64,000 nt of DNA from Pomacea canaliculata (lineage: Eukaryota > Mollusca > Gastropoda > Architaenioglossa > Ampullariidae), in assembly GCF_003073045.1 (NCBI RefSeq), contig NC_037594.1, forward strand, positions 21,520,927-21,584,926, given 5' to 3'. The notes beneath the pieces are model-generated. The model searched no databases. It was not told where the DNA came from and saw nothing but the letters and a program-made list of their open reading frames with translations. Position numbers and translations under genes: made by a program. How positions within the stretch are numbered: the first letter of the stretch is position 1; each line of letters starts with the position of its first letter. Of this stretch, positions 60,868-64,000 are shown one piece after another.

Positions 60868-63800
60868 TCATTGCTCTGTCATTTTCTTGAAACGCTTTCG
60901 AACAGCAACCATAAAAGATCGCAGATTATTTGTCCTGTTGAGCTTTTCCACAAGACTGTCTAGGTCTGGAACTAGAGGCTCACAGTCTGAAACTGAAGAT
61001 GACTTTACTTTTAATCAACAATGTATAGAAATACATTAATTAGTAATGCCTAAATAAACCCTGGCATCACTCTTTTGGTCCACATTACTGTACATTAATA
61101 CAGATAAAATGATAATCATAAGCATGATATTCATAGAGAAACAATATAAATTTTATTTCGATGCCCCTCTGCCTTAAATGAAAGTTGATCAAGTTAAAAT
61201 GCCATAAGGCCAAATTGGTCAAGTGCTTATTGCTATTTAGTCACATTTTAGTAGCTTTTCTTCTGCATGCACCTAGTTGCACCTTATGTTCTGTCCCTCA
61301 TGCAGGCCACAAACTCTGCCGTCGGTAGGTCAGCATCCAACCTCAAAAGCATGACATCGATGGATGTGTTAGGGCTCCATATTTCTTTCGTCGTTCTCTT
61401 TCTCTTAGTATGGTGAATAGGACTGCAAAAATGCAATCCTCTTGAAGTGGCTGTTGATGTTGAAGGCTAGTTCTCAGGCAGAATATCATAATTTGGTCTT
61501 GGATTGTTCATCCAGTTGCTTGAGGTCATCTGTGTGTTGAGATTTTCTGCCAGTTTTGTAATACTGCTGACTTTTCCTTTGTTTACAATTAGTGTGATAT
61601 TGTATGATAAACTTGATGTTGGCTGCTCTTTTCTGCTGCCAGTTGGTCTGCCCTCTCATTTCCAGAAATCCTTGTGTGTTGGTATCCACTGTAGAATAAT
61701 CTTGGCTTTTTCAGTTAATTTGTTAAAGTTGTTCATCAAGGACTGCAGTATTTTGTCTGTTTGGTTAGAGGTGAGAGCTTGTAAGGCTGAGAGTGTGTGA
61801 AATAGACTGTTTCCTTGAGGTTGGCCTGCTGTAGTAGGGTAAAAGCAATGAGGAGTGCCAGGACTTCTGCCACCAGGTGATGACATGAAGACTGATGGCT
61901 GGCCAGAAGTTTTTTGTATTATTTAGCAGTTAATTAAAAAATTCAACACACACATACACTGCCAGGAGGAGAGATATACATACTTATGTATTTTCCATCT
62001 TCGACTTGCACATAAAAGTAGAAGGGAGAGTCTGGATCTTTGTGGTCAATGCACGTAAAGACAACCTGTAATCTGTTGCCTGTTGAAAATAGCAGCAGCA
62101 TGTTCAGTTCTCAGAAGAAATGTATCATCATGATCTTTAATAAGCTAAAAAAACACAAAAAACTCAAAACTAAGCCATATTCAAAATATAAAATATTCTT
62201 TAAAGAACTTAGAAAAATTTTAGAGAAACTGAATAAACGCTAAGCACACAGCAAAAGTAAAGCAACATTAAAAGTGACTATATACCCAAGTAAAGTTTAG
62301 AGATCATTAAAATAGTAATAAAGAATAAAAAATACAGTCTAGTAACCACAAAGACAATGAAAATAGTCCACTATATGGGCAAAGCAGATTAACTTTTCTT
62401 ATACAGTTTGCACCTGCAAATGCAAACATTTTCATTGCTTAGTCTTTGTTACTCCTTGAGGAGCATAGGGCCACAACAACACCTTGCCAGCGGACCCTGT
62501 TTTGGGCAGCCCCCTTCAGTTGGGCTCATGTGGTTCCGATGTACATTTGCCTCACTTTCTACTGTTCTTTTCCAAGTTTGCTTTGGTCTCCCAACTCTCC
62601 TTTTCCCCTGAGGATTCTAGTCAAGTGCCTGCTTGGCAAAAGTATCAGCTGGTTTGCAAAGGGTGTGTCCTAGCCAGCCCCATTGGCACTTTTTGATGTC
62701 TTGGCTAGTGGCATTCTGGTTGGTTCTTTTCCACAGGCTGCTGTTAGAGATCTTTTCAGGAAATCTTATTCCCAGAATATGGCGTAGGCATTGGTTGGTA
62801 ATGAAGGTCAACAACAAGCAAGAAGCCCAACTCCAAGTACATGGGAAATGTATTACAAAGTCTGACCGTTTCACCTACCTTGGCAGCATAGTCAGCAAAG
62901 ATGAAGGTACAGATGAAGATGTAAGAAACCAAACAAACAGTCAGGCTTGCATTCCACACCCTACGACCTATCTGGAACTTCAAGGCTTTATCTCTACACA
63001 CCAAGATCCGCATCTTTTTAACACAAATGTAAAGTCAGTCCTTCTATATGGATCAGAGACATGGCATGTGACAAACACCAGCACCAACAAGATTCAGATA
63101 TTCGTCAACAGATGTCTGCGCCACATGTTCCACTGGGGATGACTAGGAGGAAGAAGAAGAATCAGCTGGTAAAGGTCTGGAGCTTGTTGTTGATGGTGTT
63201 TGTCACTTTCCAGGTTTCAGAACCACACAGTAGGACTGCCTTCACATAAGTTTTGAAGATGCGGGTCTTACTGCGGAAGGATAATGCTCAGGAGTTCCAG
63301 ATGGGGCGTAGGCTGTTAAAAGCATGTCCTGGCTTTGTTGATGCGGCTTTTGAAGTCATTGTATGCTCTACCATCTTCGTTGACAATGCTCCCCAGATGT
63401 GAATTGGTCTGATTCCAGGATGCTCTCTCCTTGAAGTTGGATTGGGAGTTCCTGCTTGTTGTTGATTCTCATCACTTCGGTCTTCTTTCTGTTGACCTTT
63501 AAGCCATCTTCTCTGTTTTCTCTGCTAGCTTACTCAGTGGCAATGTGGTCAATGCCTGACCTATCCTGGCAAAACCCTGCTTGTTCAGTTGAACATTTTC
63601 ATAGCTATAGCTCAATTGCTTCGATACACCCAGTGGGTTAAAGGCAGAGTGCTCATCCTTCTGCTGTCCGTGCTGTCCCTGATAAATCAATATCTACTTC
63701 TGCTAAGCAATTGGATAGTCAAATCAAGTTTCTCAGTAGTAGGCCTGAGTAGGCATTAAACCAGTGATTCCTTCCAGTCAAGGACACTAGCCACTAAGGT

Positions 63801-64000
63801 ACAGAATCTTCCGTATTATGTAATATACCTTACTTGAAATAAACTTAATCTTTTATTAAAAAGAACTGAATCTAAAGATACACATCTGCTACCATACAAG
63901 AAATGAAACTTAGAATATCATTACAAATTCTATAATTTTATTATTAGTTTGAACGCTGCAAATATGTACCATGTGTTTTCTTGAATGTCAACCCAAGTCT
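60868..64000 (-). CDS. SPC25: Kinetochore protein Spc25, C-terminal exons (gene runs off the window)
   Basis: Three exons in phase: 63970 to beyond 64000 (RLGLTFKKTH), 62079-61984 (RLQVVFTCIDHKDPDSPF, YFYVQVEDGKYI) and 60992-60868 (ISDCEPLVPDLDSLVEKLN, RTNNLRSFMVAVRKRF), stop TGA. They align along human SPC25 DRLGLEIRKIYGEKLQFIF, NIDPKNPESPF, VSDSAPHLEGL and KTNNFSAFLANVRKAF. This is the globular RWD-like domain that, with Spc24, anchors the Ndc80 complex to the inner kinetochore. The N-terminal coiled coil is outside the window. The acceptor of the last exon was chosen after ATCTTCAG because it yields the conserved ISD. Both visible introns contain LINE relics in largely the same orientation as the gene. 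Confidence 0.86.
61250..61900 (-). mobile_element. LINE relic with RNase H domain in the last SPC25 intron
   Basis: The minus strand encodes HTLSALQALTSNQTDKILQS and then IILQWIPTHKDF, the end of an RNase H domain (SALQAL...LQWIPAH..I.GNE). Further downstream is a diverged C-terminal tail with LRLDADLPTAEF near 61310. RNase H at the end of ORF2 points to the Jockey/I-like group. The reading frame is broken and the ends are missing. Confidence 0.68.
62440..63690 (-). mobile_element. RTE-like LINE pieces, minus copy split by a plus-oriented copy, in an SPC25 intron
   Basis: Three blocks: 63146-63690 (minus) with GLKVNRKKTEVMRINNKQEL and CGSETWKVTNTINNKLQTF; 62804-63145 (plus) with NNKQEAQLQVHGKCITKSD, FTYLGSIVSKDEGTDEDV and VKSVLLYGSETWHVTNT; and 62440-62803 (minus) with TNQCLRHILGIRFPEKIS, WGWLGHTLCKPADTFAKQAL and the 3' end VVVALCSSRSNKD. 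The outer blocks are collinear parts of one element (KLQTF leading to TNQCLRHIL). The middle block covers ground already present in the upper block, in reverse, and is noticeably diverged from it. This gives a large imperfect inverted repeat about 63148. Confidence 0.75.
63715..63815 (-). mobile_element. Possible tRNA-derived SINE head
   Basis: Minus-strand TACCTTAGTGGCTAGTG (A-box-like, plus 63786-63802) and CTGGTTTAATGCC (B-box-like, plus 63752-63764) are spaced as in tRNA-derived promoters. The match is looser than in the two other SINE candidates. Confidence 0.4.

Overview
This is animal nuclear DNA: AT-rich, intron-dense, with GT-AG introns of about 100 bases to a few kilobases, LINE and tRNA-derived SINE debris, and no bacterial-style operons. 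The six recognisable gene families are general animal ones. The mix of RTE-like and CR1/L2-like LINE relics suggests an invertebrate, perhaps a lophotrochozoan such as a gastropod mollusc, but that placement is a weak inference. I assembled exon models by hand from splice sites, reading phase and protein similarity.

Layout. (1) About 983-7058, minus: a PARP-family ADP-ribosyltransferase with an arginine/serine/glutamate repeat region upstream of the catalytic domain and a basic plus UBA-like tail. (2) 9093-13154, plus: a TPR protein resembling the Rpl4 assembly chaperone Acl4. (3) 15221-18804, minus: STK16, a myristoylated NAK-family kinase. (4) 19285-25947, plus: DCTN2 (dynamitin), head to head with STK16 across 480 bases. 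(5) 26.6-36.8 kb: a block with no recognised gene. (6) 37012-45056, plus: an SLC17-family transporter behind a clear TATA box, with a hydrophilic C-terminal tail of about 224 residues. (7) 49139-58723, minus: complete mitochondrial citrate synthase, probably with a long 3' UTR. (8) 60868 to the window edge, minus: the C-terminal exons of the kinetochore protein SPC25.

Splice phases add up exactly in ACL4-like, DCTN2, SLC17, citrate synthase and the visible part of SPC25. STK16 is one base short in its fourth coding exon, where homology switches frame. The PARP gene shows a similar frame change near its N terminus. Both are more likely sequence errors than dead genes.

Mobile elements include LINE relics in the PARP 5' region, in an STK16 intron and in two SPC25 introns. 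One SPC25 intron holds two LINE copies in opposite orientation. Several RTE 3' ends share one C-terminal signature. There are tRNA-derived SINEs and a 175-base hairpin-like DNA transposon (MITE) in a citrate synthase intron. A decayed genomic copy of DCTN2 exon 2 lies inside an STK16 intron.

The genes do not form an obvious shared pathway. I found no CRISPR array, operon-like system or complete autonomous transposon. The most unusual items are the PARP architecture with its expanding coding repeat, the DCTN2 exon copy inside STK16, and the long-tailed SLC17 protein.
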